47,794 nucleotides of DNA, taken from a virus. The stretch covers positions 1 to 47,794 of IMG/VR virus record IMGVR_UViG_3300042296_000097; one strand, 5' to 3'. This document shows positions 28,583 to 37,198 of the stretch, piece by piece; the first letter of the stretch is position 1; every line of letters begins with the position of its first letter. The notes under the pieces were generated by a model. That model worked only from the letters and a program-made list of their open reading frames with translations, made no database searches and was not told where the DNA came from. A program made the position numbers and the translations under genes.

Positions 28583-29875
28583 ATGACAACTCCTTGCGAT
28601 GCAGTAATCCGCAGTCTGGAAGAACACTCCAGCCGACTAAACAAAGAAGCAATCCTAGAAGCAGAAATCGACAACGTAGAGTTGTTTGAAGGCTTTCAAC
28701 TGGCTCTAAGTCCATTTATTACATTTGGTGTAAAGAAAGTACCTACCAGCACAGGTGGTAGCGGACAGGGTCTGCCTTGGGTTGCATTTAAAGAACTGTG
28801 CGAACTTCTACGCACTCGACAACTAACAGGCGATGCCGCACGTGATGCAATCGAATTGGCATTGAGTGCAAGCACACAGAAGCAATGGAATGATTGGTAT
28901 CGTCGTATCCTAATCAAGGATCTCCGTTGCGGTGTTAGTGAAAAGACTATCAATAAGATTAAGAAAGACGCTGTACCATTGTTCGAGTGCATGTTGGCTC
29001 ACGACGGCGCCAACCACGAAAGCAAAGTCGCAGGTAAGAAACTGCTTGAGCCTAAACTGGACGGTGTTCGTGCTGTGTTGATTGTTGATGCCGATGCTAA
29101 GACTGCAACTGTCTACAGCCGCAATGGCAAAATTTTAGAAAACTTTGGACACATTACCAAAGGCATTGAAGATAACATCGAACTGTTTGATCGCAGTATT
29201 GTCATTGACGGTGAAGTGGTTAGCTCTAGCTTCCAAGCACTAATGAAACAGGTACATCGTAAAAGCGATGCAGATGCCAGCGATGCACGACTGATGGCCT
29301 TTGATGTTCTTCCACTTAGTGAATTCCGAAAAGGTAAAAGCATTCTGGGACAACGCCGTCGTAGTAATCTCCTACGCAGTATGCAGTCTGTACTGGATAA
29401 GATTGGGAACATTGATATTATTCCTCAACTTGAAGTGGATCTAGACACAGCAGTTGGTGAAATGCAATTTAAACAATATAACAAAGATGCCATTGATGCA
29501 GGGTTTGAAGGCATTATGATCAAAGACATTGATGCACCTTATGTCTGTAAGCGTCATGTGGCGTGGCTCAAACAAAAGCCATTTATCGAAGTAAGTTTAA
29601 CCATTGTGGGCATCGAGCCAGGAACAGGTAAAAATGAAGGCAAAATGGGCGCAGTTATCTGCGAAGGCGAAGAGGATGGCAAGTTCATCCGTGTTAATGT
29701 TGGCTCTGGCTGGACAGATGATCAGAGAGCCGAAGTTGACGATGAGGTTATTGGTCAAGTCTTGGAAGTGCGAGCAGATGCAATTACTCGGAGCCAAGAT
29801 AGTGAAGACGTATACAGCCTCCGATTTCCACGGGCTCTTCGATTCCGAGGTTTTAAAGCAGGTGAGAAACTATAA
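28583..29875 (+). CDS. ATP-dependent DNA ligase (T4 gp30-like)
   Basis: 430 residues. An N-terminal helical domain (WNDWYRRILIKDLRCGVS) precedes the adenylation domain with the nucleotidyl lysine at K158 in EPKLDGVRA. DGEVV, AFDVLP, EGIMIK and WLKQKP follow as motifs III to V, and the C-terminal OB-fold ends with RFPRALRFRGFKAGEKL. It seals nicks in replicated phage DNA. It is slightly shorter than T4 gp30. It has its own sigma-70 promoter, in keeping with early or middle expression, unlike its late-promoter neighbours. Confidence 0.95.
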   Translation: MTTPCDAVIRSLEEHSSRLNKEAILEAEIDNVELFEGFQLALSPFITFGVKKVPTSTGGSGQGLPWVAFKELCELLRTRQLTGDAARDAIELALSASTQKQWNDWYRRILIKDLRCGVSEKTINKIKKDAVPLFECMLAHDGANHESKVAGKKLLEPKLDGVRAVLIVDADAKTATVYSRNGKILENFGHITKGIEDNIELFDRSIVIDGEVVSSSFQALMKQVHRKSDADASDARLMAFDVLPLSEFRKGKSILGQRRRSNLLRSMQSVLDKIGNIDIIPQLEVDLDTAVGEMQFKQYNKDAIDAGFEGIMIKDIDAPYVCKRHVAWLKQKPFIEVSLTIVGIEPGTGKNEGKMGAVICEGEEDGKFIRVNVGSGWTDDQRAEVDDEVIGQVLEVRADAITRSQDSEDVYSLRFPRALRFRGFKAGEKL

Positions 29876-29876
29876 T

Positions 29877-30119
29877 ATGGATAAAGAAGCTGTTAAAAAT
29901 TTAATGTTCGGAGGCTTCTGCGAGTTGGCCAGGGACGATCGATTCTACCACCGCAGTGCCGTAGGTCCAGAATACTGTTATTTTACTGATCGGGGCAAGA
30001 TTGCCATAACGGACTTTATGATTCAAATGGCAGTAAATATACACAAAGCTGAAGTAGCTGATTTAGATAGGAGAGCTAAAGAAATGGTCATTAAAGGACT
30101 TAAAGGAGAAAGTGTTTAA
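29877..30119 (+). CDS. Hypothetical protein downstream of ligase
   Basis: 80 residues starting [15 protein letters not shown]. It has aromatic and charged segments ([18 protein letters not shown]) and a helical basic end. It starts 1 base after the ligase stop and is followed at once by the IF-1 gene, so the three form an operon. Not recognised. Confidence 0.75.
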   Translation: MDKEAVKNLMFGGFCELARDDRFYHRSAVGPEYCYFTDRGKIAITDFMIQMAVNIHKAEVADLDRRAKEMVIKGLKGESV

Positions 30120-30121
30120 TC

Positions 30122-30340
30122 GTGGCTAAAGAAGATATGATCAGCCTTGAGGGCAGGATCGAAGAAGTACTACCCAACGCAATGTTTCGGGTAAGGTTGG
30201 AACAAGGTTCCGCAGTTCTGGGATTCATCTCGGGCAAGATGCGACAGAACAGAATTCAAATACTGTTAGGGGATAGAGTTAGGGTAGAAATGAGCCCATA
30301 CGACTTAACTAAATGTCGTATAGTATATCGTTCAAAATAA
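30122..30340 (+). CDS. infA: Translation initiation factor IF-1
   Basis: 72 residues, the usual length of bacterial IF-1, read from a [50 protein letters not shown] and the C-terminal RIVYRS follow the family signature almost throughout: a single OB-fold that binds the ribosomal A site during initiation. AAAGGAG lies 13 bases upstream. It ends the ligase operon and is followed by a terminator. A phage copy could favour phage mRNAs or replace host IF-1. It may come from a proteobacterial host gene. Confidence 0.93.
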   Translation: MAKEDMISLEGRIEEVLPNAMFRVRLEQGSAVLGFISGKMRQNRIQILLGDRVRVEMSPYDLTKCRIVYRSK

Positions 30341-30355
30341 AATTTGGGTCATAAA

Positions 30356-30377
30356 AAAAGCACCTTACGGTGCTTTT
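30356..30377. terminator. Bidirectional intrinsic terminator
   Basis: AAAAGCACC-TTAC-GGTGCTTTT forms a 9-bp stem with A/T runs on both flanks. It ends the ligase-IF-1 operon on the plus strand and the HNH gene on the minus strand. Confidence 0.88.
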
Positions 30378-30380
30378 CTT

Positions 30381-30893
30381 TTATCCTAAGTAGTTGGCCC
30401 ACGATGGGTGTGGTATATCCCACTTTTGCTGTCTACGCTTGTCTACTAATTGATAGTAGGTGGGCTTAACTGGCTTGTGCTTTGGCACAATCTTCTTGTC
30501 GTTACCCTTGTTTGCATTACAGCTCGCGCAGGCGCAGACAGTGTTTTCAAAGGTAGTCTTACCACCGTGACTAACTGGCAGCACGTGGTCTAACGTGGCT
30601 GTTTTACGGCTTACATCATCCCCACAGTACTGGCATGTATAGCCATCACGAAGGAACACATTATGTTTGGAATAACGAATTGCAGTCTTGCGCTTTTCGT
30701 ACTCGCGAAGAATCATAACGGCAGGAACCTGTGTTTCCCAGTTTGCACTATGCACGACCCAATTATCGTAGACATCTAACACAGTGGCTTTTTCAAGCAC
30801 TATGAACTTAATAGATTCTTCCCAGGAAATTGTGCTCAACGGTAGCCAAGAAATCGGGGCTCCGTCTGCATTTAACAATAATGTCGAACTCAT
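30381..30893 (-). CDS. HNH endonuclease
   Basis: 170 residues. CQYCGDD (about 87-93), LDHVLPVSHGG and NTVCACASCNANKG make an HNH/HNH_5-type nuclease with a zinc-binding Cys4 cage and the catalytic His in the DHV motif. The N-terminal 80 residues resemble those of phage HNH proteins that recur near structural genes. Likely a homing-type or DNA-processing nuclease. Its promoter region overlaps a late box. Confidence 0.9.
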   Translation of the reverse strand: MSSTLLLNADGAPISWLPLSTISWEESIKFIVLEKATVLDVYDNWVVHSANWETQVPAVMILREYEKRKTAIRYSKHNVFLRDGYTCQYCGDDVSRKTATLDHVLPVSHGGKTTFENTVCACASCNANKGNDKKIVPKHKPVKPTYYQLVDKRRQQKWDIPHPSWANYLG

Positions 30894-30923
30894 TTACTAC
30901 TTTCAAAGGTTGTTGTGACCCAG

Positions 30924-30957
30924 TATTTATTATACAGTCATTTACCATAAAGAGCAA
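30924..30957 (-). promoter_or_regulatory. Overlapping sigma-70 and late promoter elements for HNH
   Basis: TTGCTC-17-TATAAT (30929-30957) overlaps AATAAATA (30924-30931) on the minus strand, so the gene may be read by both transcription programmes. Confidence 0.65.
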
Positions 30958-30964
30958 CTAAATA
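30957..30964 (+). promoter_or_regulatory. T4-like late promoter box ACTAAATA
   Basis: It lies 5 bases before the ATG at 30970; it opens the fibre block. Confidence 0.65.
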
Positions 30965-30969
30965 GTCAT

Positions 30970-31257
30970 ATGAGTCACTCAACTTTTATACATTCCGGCA
31001 TTGTAAACCCTGCCAAACCAAATATTACAGTAAAGGAGTCCGCAGATGCTGTTGATACAGTAACATTGGATATTCCATTACTTACTCGAATTTTAGAACT
31101 AGCCCGCGAGGACGTAAAATCGGATGCAGACCTGCACTTTGTTATCACTAACATTTTGGCTATTAAGAACAAGGGTGTACTCACTATGCAAGATTATGAC
31201 AAGATTCTAGAGAAACCGGATCAGTTAGAGTCAATTAGAAAACTAGCAGGATTATAA
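30970..31257 (+). CDS. Small late protein
   Basis: 95 residues starting [15 protein letters not shown]. The second half is helical and acidic ([19 protein letters not shown]). It starts the fibre block and lies 2 bases before the collagen-like fibre gene, suggesting a chaperone or an attachment subunit of that fibre. Not recognised. Confidence 0.7.
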   Translation: MSHSTFIHSGIVNPAKPNITVKESADAVDTVTLDIPLLTRILELAREDVKSDADLHFVITNILAIKNKGVLTMQDYDKILEKPDQLESIRKLAGL

Positions 31258-31259
31258 AA

Positions 31260-33959
31260 ATGACCATTCAAGTTATCAATACAGGTTCTAATGCAAACTC
31301 AGGCGACGGTGACAGCATACGATCTGCATTTATCAAAGTAAATCAAAATTTTACAGAAATTGCCACACTGCTAGGAACAACTGGTACTGATTTTACAGAA
31401 GCAGTAGCAGACGCTGGTGCTACGCTATTAGTTCATAGTAGTCATAGTGGCATGACTGCTGTATATAATGATGCATTAAATATTGTTCAATTTACTGTAG
31501 CTGCCGGTCCTACCGGCCCTGCTGGGCCACAAGGTGAGACTGGCCCAACTGGCCCTGCCGGTACCGGGGGCGGATTTTCAACCACGTCGTCTCTGGTTAA
31601 CGGATCTTTTGTTACTAGTCTAAATAGCTTTGGAAACTTAGTAACTTCCGGTAATGTATTACCCAATGCTAGTAACCAATTTAACTTAGGATCTGACCTA
31701 CGTAGATGGAATACCGTCTATGTTAACACACTTACCATTCGTCAAGCTATTGTTGTTGGAGGTTATGATAGTGACAATTATAGTAGAATACGTCACTTAG
31801 AATCAACTCCATTTACCGGAGGTGAATATCGAGCATACGGATTCGCCTCGGCATACGAGCAATCAACAGTTTTAGTAAATGAAGATGCAAACATAAATCA
31901 AGTTTTATTTCTAGGGGATACGGGACCGGGTGATTCACAGACATTATTCGGTATCGGTGTTGCTGACAATTCATTTGAAACCTATACAGTCCCTACCACC
32001 GGACAGGAAACTACCTGGGTTAAAAAGTTAGAACTAACTGGACAAGGCAATCTATACCTAAACAGTGGAACGATACATGTAGCATCTACATCCATGTACT
32101 TTGACAATTACCAAGTATCTGTAGATCCAACAACCGGAATTAGTATAGATGGTATTAGACAAGGAAGAGTAAATCCTGGTCAATTTGGAAGATTTGCACT
32201 CTACGGAACAACTAATAATACAGAAATTTCTCCTAGTTTAGCAATGTCTTACAATTTCGATAGTCAGGTAATTTTTATTGGTGGTGCTACCTCTAATACT
32301 GGTACAAGTGTTGCTTGGTCTAGAGAACTTTTTATACCAGGTGCCGCAGGTTGGTCATTTTCACAACACTTTGATCAACCAGATGCATTAGATTTTAGAT
32401 GGGTTAGAACTAGAGGAACAGCAACTGCACCAACACCTTTGTTAGAAAATGATAATATTGCAGAGCTTGTGTTTTCAACTCGAACTCCAACACAATTCAT
32501 GGCTCCCGCAAGAATACACGTTCGAGTTGAAAACACAGGGACTTTCCCCACTGCCAAGTTTATGTTTTTTACTAACTCCGGAACTACTACTACTAGCATA
32601 GTTTCATCGGAGCTTTCATCAACAGGAACATTTAAGTTTACAAAGATAGGGTCACTGGCAACAGGTACAGACTTACAAGTGCAAAACAGTTTAATTCCAA
32701 CAGATGATATAAGATTTGATTTAGGTAGTGCTGATAAACAATGGCGTAGTTTGTATGTTGGGACTAGCACCGTATATTTTGGCGGTATTCCTTTGCAAGT
32801 TACACTCGAAGGTGATATAAGTGTAAATGGTATTGTAGTTGCAAGTACCGGATCACAAGGACTAACTGGCCCACAAGGACCTGCTGGTGGTCAAGGAGCT
32901 GTAGGTCCAACTGGTCCTGCTGGTCCACAAGGCGTTCAAGGAGACGTGGGTCCAACTGGCCCTGCCGGTGGTCAAGGATCGGTAGGTGCAACTGGCCCTG
33001 CTGGTCCACAAGGCGTTCAAGGAGACGTGGGTCCAACTGGCCCATCCGGTGGCCCGCAAGGTCCACAAGGCGTTCAAGGAGACGTAGGTCCACAGGGGCC
33101 TACTGGTGCAACTGGCCCTGCTGGTCCACAAGGCGTTCAAGGAGACGTGGGTCCAACTGGCCCATCCGGTGGCCCGCAAGGTCCACAAGGCGTTCAAGGA
33201 GACGTGGGTCCAACTGGCCCACAGGGTGTTCAAGGAGCTGTAGGTCCAACTGGTCCAACTGGACCATCAGGTGCTCAAGGAATTCCAGGCGATACAGGAC
33301 CTACAGGTGCAGGCCCAACTGGTCCACAAGGACCATCTGGTGATACAGGACCTACTGGCCCATCAGGCGCCACTGGACCAGCAGGACCGGCAAGCGCAGT
33401 AGCAGGACCTTCGGGTCCTACTGGGCCATCGGGACCCACAGGAGTCGACGGGGCCACAGGACCCACCGGGCCAACCGGGCCATCAGGACCTAGTGGAGCA
33501 AACGGCATAGGATTTATTGGACCATCAGGGCCAACTGGGCCAAGTGGTTCACAAGGCGTTCAAGGAAACGTAGGTCCAACTGGTCCACAAGGAGTAACTG
33601 GACCACAAGGACCACAAGGCGATACAGGGCCAACTGGCCCTAGTGCTTCTATTACGTGGTCAGTATCATCTACTGGAACTAGTGATTACGTATTCAGCGG
33701 ACCCGGTGTAGTTGCAGGCAACACTAATGATCCTGTGCTATATCTATACAGAGGATTTACCTATACTTTTATCAACACTACGGGTGGCAGTCATCCCTTT
33801 GCTATTAGAGTAAGTGACGGCGGCGCAGCTTATACTGACGGCGTTTCAGGCAGTCAAGCAGGCACACAGACATTTACTGTGCCAATGAATGCACCATCTA
33901 CACTGTATTATCAATGCACTATCCATGGCGTAATGGGTAATGTTATCAACATAGTCTAA
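31260..33959 (+). CDS. Collagen-like tail fibre with cupredoxin-like tip
   Basis: 899 residues. A conserved N-terminal part ([17 protein letters not shown]) of T4-like fibre or virion type is followed by two beta-rich segments, then a Gly-Pro-Thr/Gly-Pro-Gln collagen-like tract at about 525-795 that should form a trimeric stalk. The C-terminal 105 residues resemble a cupredoxin: SHPF early and CTIHGVMG late provide His, Cys, His and Met at the spacing of a type 1 copper site. This may be an adhesive or metal-binding tip. Confidence 0.82.
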   Translation: MTIQVINTGSNANSGDGDSIRSAFIKVNQNFTEIATLLGTTGTDFTEAVADAGATLLVHSSHSGMTAVYNDALNIVQFTVAAGPTGPAGPQGETGPTGPAGTGGGFSTTSSLVNGSFVTSLNSFGNLVTSGNVLPNASNQFNLGSDLRRWNTVYVNTLTIRQAIVVGGYDSDNYSRIRHLESTPFTGGEYRAYGFASAYEQSTVLVNEDANINQVLFLGDTGPGDSQTLFGIGVADNSFETYTVPTTGQETTWVKKLELTGQGNLYLNSGTIHVASTSMYFDNYQVSVDPTTGISIDGIRQGRVNPGQFGRFALYGTTNNTEISPSLAMSYNFDSQVIFIGGATSNTGTSVAWSRELFIPGAAGWSFSQHFDQPDALDFRWVRTRGTATAPTPLLENDNIAELVFSTRTPTQFMAPARIHVRVENTGTFPTAKFMFFTNSGTTTTSIVSSELSSTGTFKFTKIGSLATGTDLQVQNSLIPTDDIRFDLGSADKQWRSLYVGTSTVYFGGIPLQVTLEGDISVNGIVVASTGSQGLTGPQGPAGGQGAVGPTGPAGPQGVQGDVGPTGPAGGQGSVGATGPAGPQGVQGDVGPTGPSGGPQGPQGVQGDVGPQGPTGATGPAGPQGVQGDVGPTGPSGGPQGPQGVQGDVGPTGPQGVQGAVGPTGPTGPSGAQGIPGDTGPTGAGPTGPQGPSGDTGPTGPSGATGPAGPASAVAGPSGPTGPSGPTGVDGATGPTGPTGPSGPSGANGIGFIGPSGPTGPSGSQGVQGNVGPTGPQGVTGPQGPQGDTGPTGPSASITWSVSSTGTSDYVFSGPGVVAGNTNDPVLYLYRGFTYTFINTTGGSHPFAIRVSDGGAAYTDGVSGSQAGTQTFTVPMNAPSTLYYQCTIHGVMGNVINIV
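32986..33205 (+). repeat. 120-bp tandem repeat in the collagen-like tract
   Basis: The interval 32986-33085 recurs with near-perfect identity 120 bp later (33106-33205). The copies agree at synonymous positions, indicating recent duplication or gene conversion rather than protein-level constraint alone. Confidence 0.8.
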
Positions 33960-33975
33960 TCAGTGTTAACTTACG

Positions 33976-33983
33976 AGTAAATA
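33976..33983 (+). promoter_or_regulatory. T4-like late promoter box AGTAAATA
   Basis: It lies 6 bases before the ATG at 33990. Confidence 0.65.
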
Positions 33984-33989
33984 CACATT

Positions 33990-34292
33990 ATGAGAGCAAC
34001 TGAAATTATTCGTGGCGTACTGGATCTTATTGATCAAGTTGAGTGCGCCCAACAATCTACACAGCAAGATCCGATCGGTGGTGCCTTTGCACAACTGTTT
34101 GCACAATTATCAGCAGAACCTGTAGAAGTTAAATCTGCTGGCATGTATGACAACAGTCCAGACGTGCATGTACAAGGCATTGACAGCGTGACCACAGCCG
34201 CAGGGCTAGGCGGACTAAACGGTCCTAAAAACCCTAGTGACATTAGATCAGACAGCGTAAGCATGTATCCAAACTTTCAAACCAAGGAATAA
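33990..34292 (+). CDS. Small late protein (MRATEI type)
   Basis: 100 residues starting MRATEIIRGVLDLID. A helical N-terminus (VLDLIDQVECAQQSTQQ) and a Gly/Ser/Asn-rich disordered end. It is the first of three small genes with nearly no spacing leading to the structural protein at 34588. Resembles other MRxxE late genes in this window. Function unknown. Confidence 0.7.
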   Translation: MRATEIIRGVLDLIDQVECAQQSTQQDPIGGAFAQLFAQLSAEPVEVKSAGMYDNSPDVHVQGIDSVTTAAGLGGLNGPKNPSDIRSDSVSMYPNFQTKE

Positions 34293-34294
34293 CA

Positions 34295-34585
34295 ATGAGT
34301 AGATATCACACCCTTTATGCTAGCAATAGCGCCACTCCAAAATTCACCACACTGCAAACAGGTGCAGCCAGTGTTAATACAGCAATTACCGCAAGACGTA
34401 TTACTGTAGTAACCAACGGTACTAGCCAGTTCATGTCATTCGGTACAGGAACTGTTGCTGCAACGACTGCCAGCTGTGTAGTTCCTGCAAACTCTATGAT
34501 GGATTTTAATGTTACTACAGGAACGCACGTTGCGTTTATCAGTCCAACGGGTTTAGGTTACGTTACACTTATCGACGCTGATTAA
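34295..34585 (+). CDS. Small virion protein
   Basis: 96 residues starting MSRYHTLYASNSATP. Beta-rich, Thr/Ser/Ala-heavy, typical of head- or tail-decorating phage proteins (SFGTGTVAATTASCVVPANS). It follows 33990 by 2 bases. Not recognised. Confidence 0.7.
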   Translation: MSRYHTLYASNSATPKFTTLQTGAASVNTAITARRITVVTNGTSQFMSFGTGTVAATTASCVVPANSMMDFNVTTGTHVAFISPTGLGYVTLIDAD

Positions 34586-34587
34586 TT

Positions 34588-36300
34588 ATGGCGGTTGATC
34601 GCTATCAGAACAGCACAGCCTATGAACATCCACAGGAGAGCAATCTTCTAAATATTCATAAGACTATGCAGTACAACAGCCAGGGGCAACCCGTGGCTCG
34701 TGTACATGTTGATGGTATCAATCTTGAAGGTGATGTTATTGTTGACACTGTAAGTTTAAGTACATCAACACTGGCTGCATTAGAAAGCATTAGTGTTCGT
34801 CAAGAAGGCACCTGGACAGTTAGCATAGGAACCAACGGACAAGTTGTAGTCAGCAATTTTACATCAACTGTAAATATTTCTTCTCTACCTGCTATCACAG
34901 GAACAGTCACAGTAAGTAATTTTACTTCAACTGTATTTGTAAGCAATACACTGACAATCAGCAACACCAGTTTTGCTGTAACTAACTTTCCAACCACCTC
35001 CACAGTATACCAAGGTACAATACCGTGGACTATAACTGGCACAGTTGCTATCTCAAGCCTTCCGGAAGTAGAGATTAAAAACGATTCAGGTAATCCTATA
35101 CCCGTCAGTGGTACGGTAACTGCCACACTAACTGGCACTAACACATTTACATTGGGCACAGGATCTACTGATGCGTTTGGTAGACTGCGAGTCAGTGAGC
35201 CTTATACACTGTTTGACAGTAGAGCAAGATATTACGACCACAATGATTTTAGCAGTAGCACCAGCACTGGCGGCACAGTGGTCTACGAAACAGACAGTTC
35301 TACATTTAGACTGGCAGTGAGCACAAGTAATGGATCCAGTGTCATACGAGAAACCAAAAGAGTTTTTCCTTATCAGCCAGGCAAGAGTCTGCTGGTGTTG
35401 GCCACTTTTGCCATGAACACTCCCAAGGCCAACCTGCGTCAGCGTGTGGGATATTTTACCACCAACAACGGAGTCTATTTTGAAAATGATGGCGCATATA
35501 ACTATTTGGTAATAAGAAGTTATAGTACAGGTGCGTTGGTTGAAGATAGGATAAGACAAGACGCTTGGGACAATCCATTCGCCGCATTAAATGTAGACAG
35601 GACACAGATATTTTGGACAGACATTGAGTGGTTGGGCGTGGGAAGTGTTCGCTGTGGATTTGTTGTCAACGGTGCTTATGTGCTTTGCCACACATTCCAT
35701 CATGCCAATGTTGTGAATAATACCACCACTTATATGACCACGGCTGTACTGCCAGTGCGTTATGAAATAACCAATACTGGAGCCACTGCTTCATCCAGTA
35801 TGATGAGACAGATATGCTCCACTGTAATCAGCGAAGGTGGCTACAACGCATTTACCTACAGCGAATCAGCAGGACGTGGCACCAGTGTGTTGAGATTGGT
35901 CAATGCCGGAACATACTATCCGTTGGTCAGCATTAGATTGGCCAGCACAAGATTAGATGCTATTGTGTTGCCCAGACAAGTGGATGTGCTGAGTCCCACA
36001 GTGAATTACTATCGTTGGAGATTGGTGCTAAACCCTACCCTAACTGGTGCTACTTGGGCAGGAACCAGTACTTCAGGAACTGTTGAATATGACACGGCCG
36101 CCACAGGAGTTTCGGGCGGTATAGAACTACAAACTGGTTATGTCAGCAGTAGAGAACTATCGGAACTAGGAGCAGATGCGTTTGCGTTTCAGTTAGGCAG
36201 AACATTGGCAGGAGTCAGCGATATTGTGACACTAACTATGGCAGCAACATCAAACAACGCAGACGTGCTGGCACAAATTGGCTGGCAAGAAATTACTTAA
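34588..36300 (+). CDS. Virion structural protein (fibre or baseplate)
   Basis: 570 residues starting MAVDRYQNSTAYEHP. The N-terminal 200 residues hold repeated NFTSTV and TGTVTV-type beta strands, followed by the FGRLRVSEPYTLFDS motif that I recall from phage structural proteins, and an extended beta-sandwich C-terminus with a LGRTLAGVSDI-type end. Its TAA lies within the late promoter box of the thermonuclease gene. Probably a fibre or baseplate protein. Confidence 0.75.
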   Translation: MAVDRYQNSTAYEHPQESNLLNIHKTMQYNSQGQPVARVHVDGINLEGDVIVDTVSLSTSTLAALESISVRQEGTWTVSIGTNGQVVVSNFTSTVNISSLPAITGTVTVSNFTSTVFVSNTLTISNTSFAVTNFPTTSTVYQGTIPWTITGTVAISSLPEVEIKNDSGNPIPVSGTVTATLTGTNTFTLGTGSTDAFGRLRVSEPYTLFDSRARYYDHNDFSSSTSTGGTVVYETDSSTFRLAVSTSNGSSVIRETKRVFPYQPGKSLLVLATFAMNTPKANLRQRVGYFTTNNGVYFENDGAYNYLVIRSYSTGALVEDRIRQDAWDNPFAALNVDRTQIFWTDIEWLGVGSVRCGFVVNGAYVLCHTFHHANVVNNTTTYMTTAVLPVRYEITNTGATASSSMMRQICSTVISEGGYNAFTYSESAGRGTSVLRLVNAGTYYPLVSIRLASTRLDAIVLPRQVDVLSPTVNYYRWRLVLNPTLTGATWAGTSTSGTVEYDTAATGVSGGIELQTGYVSSRELSELGADAFAFQLGRTLAGVSDIVTLTMAATSNNADVLAQIGWQEIT

Positions 36301-36303
36301 ATA
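36296..36303 (+). promoter_or_regulatory. T4-like late promoter box CTTAAATA
   Basis: Contains the stop codon of the upstream gene; the ATG at 36308 follows 4 bases later. Confidence 0.6.
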
Positions 36304-36307
36304 CATT

Positions 36308-36748
36308 ATGAAAAAACTATTATTAACCCTATTATTAGCAGTGGCGGCAGTTCCTGCTCTAGCACAAAAGACACCTAAAGGTGCAACTTATGACGCACAG
36401 ATTATACGTGTAAGCGACGGTGACACTATTGTGATTGCAGCACCATTCCTTCCTGCTCCACTAAAGCCAGAACTAGCAGTTCGTATATTTGGTGTTGATA
36501 CTCCGGAAAAAGGACACAGAGCACAGTGCCCGCAAGAAAACGAGAGAGCATTAGTGGCCAGCAAATTTACCACACATGCGATTCAATCCCACCCTAAACA
36601 TCAAGTTATCATCTACGGTTGGGACAAGTTTGGCGGTCGCATTCTAGGAGACATCTTAGTCAATGGACAGAGCATTCGTCAAGGATTAATTGCCAACGGT
36701 CTAGCACGCGAATATTACGGCGATGCTAAACAAAGTTGGTGTAACTAA
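36308..36748 (+). CDS. Exported thermonuclease (SNase family)
   Basis: 146 residues. A signal peptide (MKKLLLTLLLAVAAVPALA) precedes a staphylococcal-nuclease domain. The calcium and catalytic set can be matched: D37 and D39 in DGDT, R59, D64 and E67 in VDTPEKG, and R111 in GGRILG, so the enzyme looks active. It should cut DNA and RNA in the periplasm. Release of such an enzyme by a phage may destroy DNA of competing phages or free nucleotides; both are inference. It has its own late box. Confidence 0.88.
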   Translation: MKKLLLTLLLAVAAVPALAQKTPKGATYDAQIIRVSDGDTIVIAAPFLPAPLKPELAVRIFGVDTPEKGHRAQCPQENERALVASKFTTHAIQSHPKHQVIIYGWDKFGGRILGDILVNGQSIRQGLIANGLAREYYGDAKQSWCN

Positions 36749-36874
36749 ACCACCTTAGGTCCGTTGTCGTAACGGTTAGCCCACCGGGCAGGCGTCCGTC
36801 TAGCAAACGTAAATTGCCGGCGTAATTACACTGCTGAGCCATAAAAAATTCGGCGCCGGATTAAGTAACCGGCA
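36749..36874. other. Palindrome-rich intergenic segment
   Basis: 126 bases with no gene. It holds GCCC-ACC-GGGC, GCCGG/CCGGC (36857-36875) and several CGGC/GCCG repeats, ending at the next late box. Part looks tRNA-D-arm-like (GTCGTAACGGTTAG) but no cloverleaf can be closed. It could be a terminator plus an RNA element. Confidence 0.45.
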
Positions 36875-36882
36875 ACTAAATA
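36875..36882 (+). promoter_or_regulatory. T4-like late promoter box ACTAAATA
   Basis: It lies 4 bases before the ATG at 36887. Confidence 0.65.
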
Positions 36883-36886
36883 CATC

Positions 36887-37177
36887 ATGAGAGCAAAAGA
36901 ATTCACCATTAATGTACCTATTACCATTACAATTAATGGTGATGAAGATCCTGTGGTTAATGCTGCTGGTCAAAACCCACCCGAGGAAGCCGATACAGAA
37001 TTGCAGCAAAATCCTGTGATGATCAGCCCACAGCAGCAAGAACTAGAACTTGCTAAAGCCGCAGCAGGCAAAGACAGCCCTGTTATAGACAAACTAACAG
37101 GTCAGGAAACAGTGGGCGAAGAGCCCCCTGAGCAGAACGACATTATTCAACAACTAAAAGCATTAATGTCAAGATAA
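36887..37177 (+). CDS. Small acidic late protein
   Basis: 96 residues starting MRAKEFTINVPITIT. A beta-strand start, then an acidic, Pro/Gln-rich disordered stretch (QNPPEEADTELQQ), and a helical end (DIIQQLKALMSR). Same MRxxE start type as 27371 and 33990. Function unknown; perhaps a virion-assembly adaptor. Confidence 0.7.
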   Translation: MRAKEFTINVPITITINGDEDPVVNAAGQNPPEEADTELQQNPVMISPQQQELELAKAAAGKDSPVIDKLTGQETVGEEPPEQNDIIQQLKALMSR

Positions 37178-37185
37178 CAGCATAC

Positions 37186-37193
37186 GATAAATA
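37186..37193 (+). promoter_or_regulatory. T4-like late promoter box GATAAATA
   Basis: It lies 5 bases before the ATG at 37199. Confidence 0.7.
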
Positions 37194-37198
37194 TCGTT

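Noticed and set aside
30381-30893. HNH gene as part of an intron or inserted element
   Set aside because: It stands between complete genes with its own promoter and a shared terminator; no split gene or flanking repeat is visible.
32862-33233. Repetitive minus-strand frame ([11 protein letters not shown] repeats)
   Set aside because: Antisense shadow of the collagen-like tract; the repeats follow from the DNA repeats on the other strand.
36760-36840. Additional tRNA gene
   Set aside because: A D-arm-like stretch is present but no acceptor, anticodon or T stem can be closed around it.
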